Shown in pieces: positions 63,499-64,000 of a stretch of 64,000 nt of DNA. The stretch is from Rhizobium sp. (GTDB lineage: Bacteria > Pseudomonadota > Alphaproteobacteria > Rhizobiales > Rhizobiaceae). Numbering within the stretch: the stretch's first letter is position 1; each line of letters starts with the position of its first letter. The position numbers and the translations under genes are program-made. The DNA lies in the NCBI GenBank assembly GCA_002796995.1, contig PEKW01000003.1, positions 62,001 through 126,000 on the forward strand. The letters run 5' to 3'. The notes beneath the pieces were generated by a model. It ran no database searches and was not told the origin of the DNA. It worked only from the letters and a program-made list of their open reading frames with translations.

Positions 63499-64000
63499 CT
63501 ATTCGTCGCTCTCGCAGTCGCGCTGCTGCCGCTCGCCGCGGCGGAAGGGGGTGTGCTCGCCGAGGATCTCGGCCATCTGCTCGACCTCGCGCCGCTCGTG
63601 CTCGAGATAGTCGGCGACGGCGCGCCTCAAGCCCGGATGGGCGATGTAGTGGGCCGAATGCGTGGTGACGGGTTGGTAGCCGCGGGCCAGCTTGTGCTCG
63701 CCCTGGGCCCCGGCCTCGACGCGCTTCAGACCCTTCGACAGGGCAAAATCGATCGCCTGGTGATAGCAGACCTCGAAATGCAGATAGGGGTGATCCTCGA
63801 TGCAGCCCCAGTGCCGGCCGTAGAGCGCATCGGCGCCGATGAAGTTGATGGCGCCCCCCACATAGCGCCCGTCGCGCCTGGCCATGACCAGCAGGATGTC
63901 GTCGGCCATGCGCTCGCCGATCAGCGAATAGAAGGCCCGCGTCAGATAGGGTTTTCCCCATTTGCGGCTGCCGGTGTCCATGTAGAAGGTGAAGAACTGG
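63499..64000 (-). CDS. DUF482 peptidogalycan/GNAT-type acyltransferase, C-terminal part (partial)
   Basis: The frame is open to the right edge, so the start lies outside. The visible 167 residues include FFTFYMDTGSRKWGKPYLTR, GAINFIGADALYGRHWGCIE, YHQAIDFALSKGLKRVEAGA and the ARGYQPVTTHSAHYI segment, the C-terminal half of DUF482-type proteins related to FemX/GNAT acyltransferases. The substrate is unknown. It ends with a polar Arg-rich tail. Confidence 0.85.
   Translation of the reverse strand, partial: QFFTFYMDTGSRKWGKPYLTRAFYSLIGERMADDILLVMARRDGRYVGGAINFIGADALYGRHWGCIEDHPYLHFEVCYHQAIDFALSKGLKRVEAGAQGEHKLARGYQPVTTHSAHYIAHPGLRRAVADYLEHERREVEQMAEILGEHTPFRRGERQQRDCESDE

Overview
The window is a GC-rich, densely packed stretch of chromosome from an alphaproteobacterium of the Rhizobiales, most likely family Rhizobiaceae. 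The evidence is the set of rhizobial gene neighbourhoods: scpAB-tatABC-serS-surE-pcm-lysM/M23, yajC-secDF, trmFO, the aapJQMP general amino-acid transporter next to metC, cysE-DUF3126-phasin-clpS-clpA, hom-recJ and phaC. Several tRNA promoters share a TTGCGG -35 with a 17-base spacer. The genus cannot be fixed from the sequence alone. The window opens inside scpA and closes inside a DUF482-type acyltransferase gene.

Layout. 1-8.5 kb: chromosome condensation (scpA/B), an orphan ABC ATPase, the Tat translocase, seryl-tRNA synthetase, SurE, Pcm and a LysM/M23 envelope lipoprotein. 8.5-14.4 kb: a DUF815 ATPase, YajC and fused SecDF, then two genes related to mitochondrial complex I assembly factors (NDUFAF3- and NDUFAF6-like). 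14.4-19.6 kb: TrmFO, two DUF1127 micro-proteins, a cluster of minus-strand hairpins whose loops carry CCUCCUCCC, and two membrane proteins (DUF2157, GDYXXLXY). 19.9-27 kb: tRNA-Leu, trigger factor, a nuclease-fold enzyme, a mosaic junction with fragments of sth and tig, a foreign-looking ATPase-TOPRIM gene and intact sth. 27-34.3 kb: HWE histidine kinase, radC, map, sfsA, an HxlR regulator, a SnoaL/SDR pair and phaC. 34.4-45.6 kb: aminotransferase, hom, recJ, four tRNA genes, glyoxalase, cold-shock protein, an NDUFS4-like subunit and small envelope proteins. 45.7-51.6 kb: aapPMQJ and metC. 51.6-64 kb: monooxygenase, NDUFS6-like zinc finger protein, hydrolase, crotonase-like protein, cysE, phasin, clpSA, azlCD, DUF1989, HIT protein and the partial acyltransferase.

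How it fits together. Most of the window is housekeeping: protein export (Tat, SecDF/YajC), proteolysis (ClpS/ClpA, trigger factor), tRNA function, amino-acid uptake and synthesis (Aap, MetC, Hom, CysE), and PHA storage (PhaC, phasin). Four separate genes resemble accessory subunits or assembly factors of mitochondrial complex I.

Two regions stand out. The first, at 16.0-17.0 kb, reads on the minus strand as a member of the cuckoo/CcsR anti-Shine-Dalgarno small-RNA family beside DUF1127 genes. A 13-base T-N11-A box stands exactly 16 bases upstream of the -10 element both of one DUF1127 gene and of the RNA array, which predicts shared control. The second, at 21.6-25.9 kb, is a recombination mosaic. 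A divergent 217-bp copy of sth (10 differences, all silent) and a variant tig tail flank a candidate defence-type ATPase/TOPRIM gene with atypical composition.
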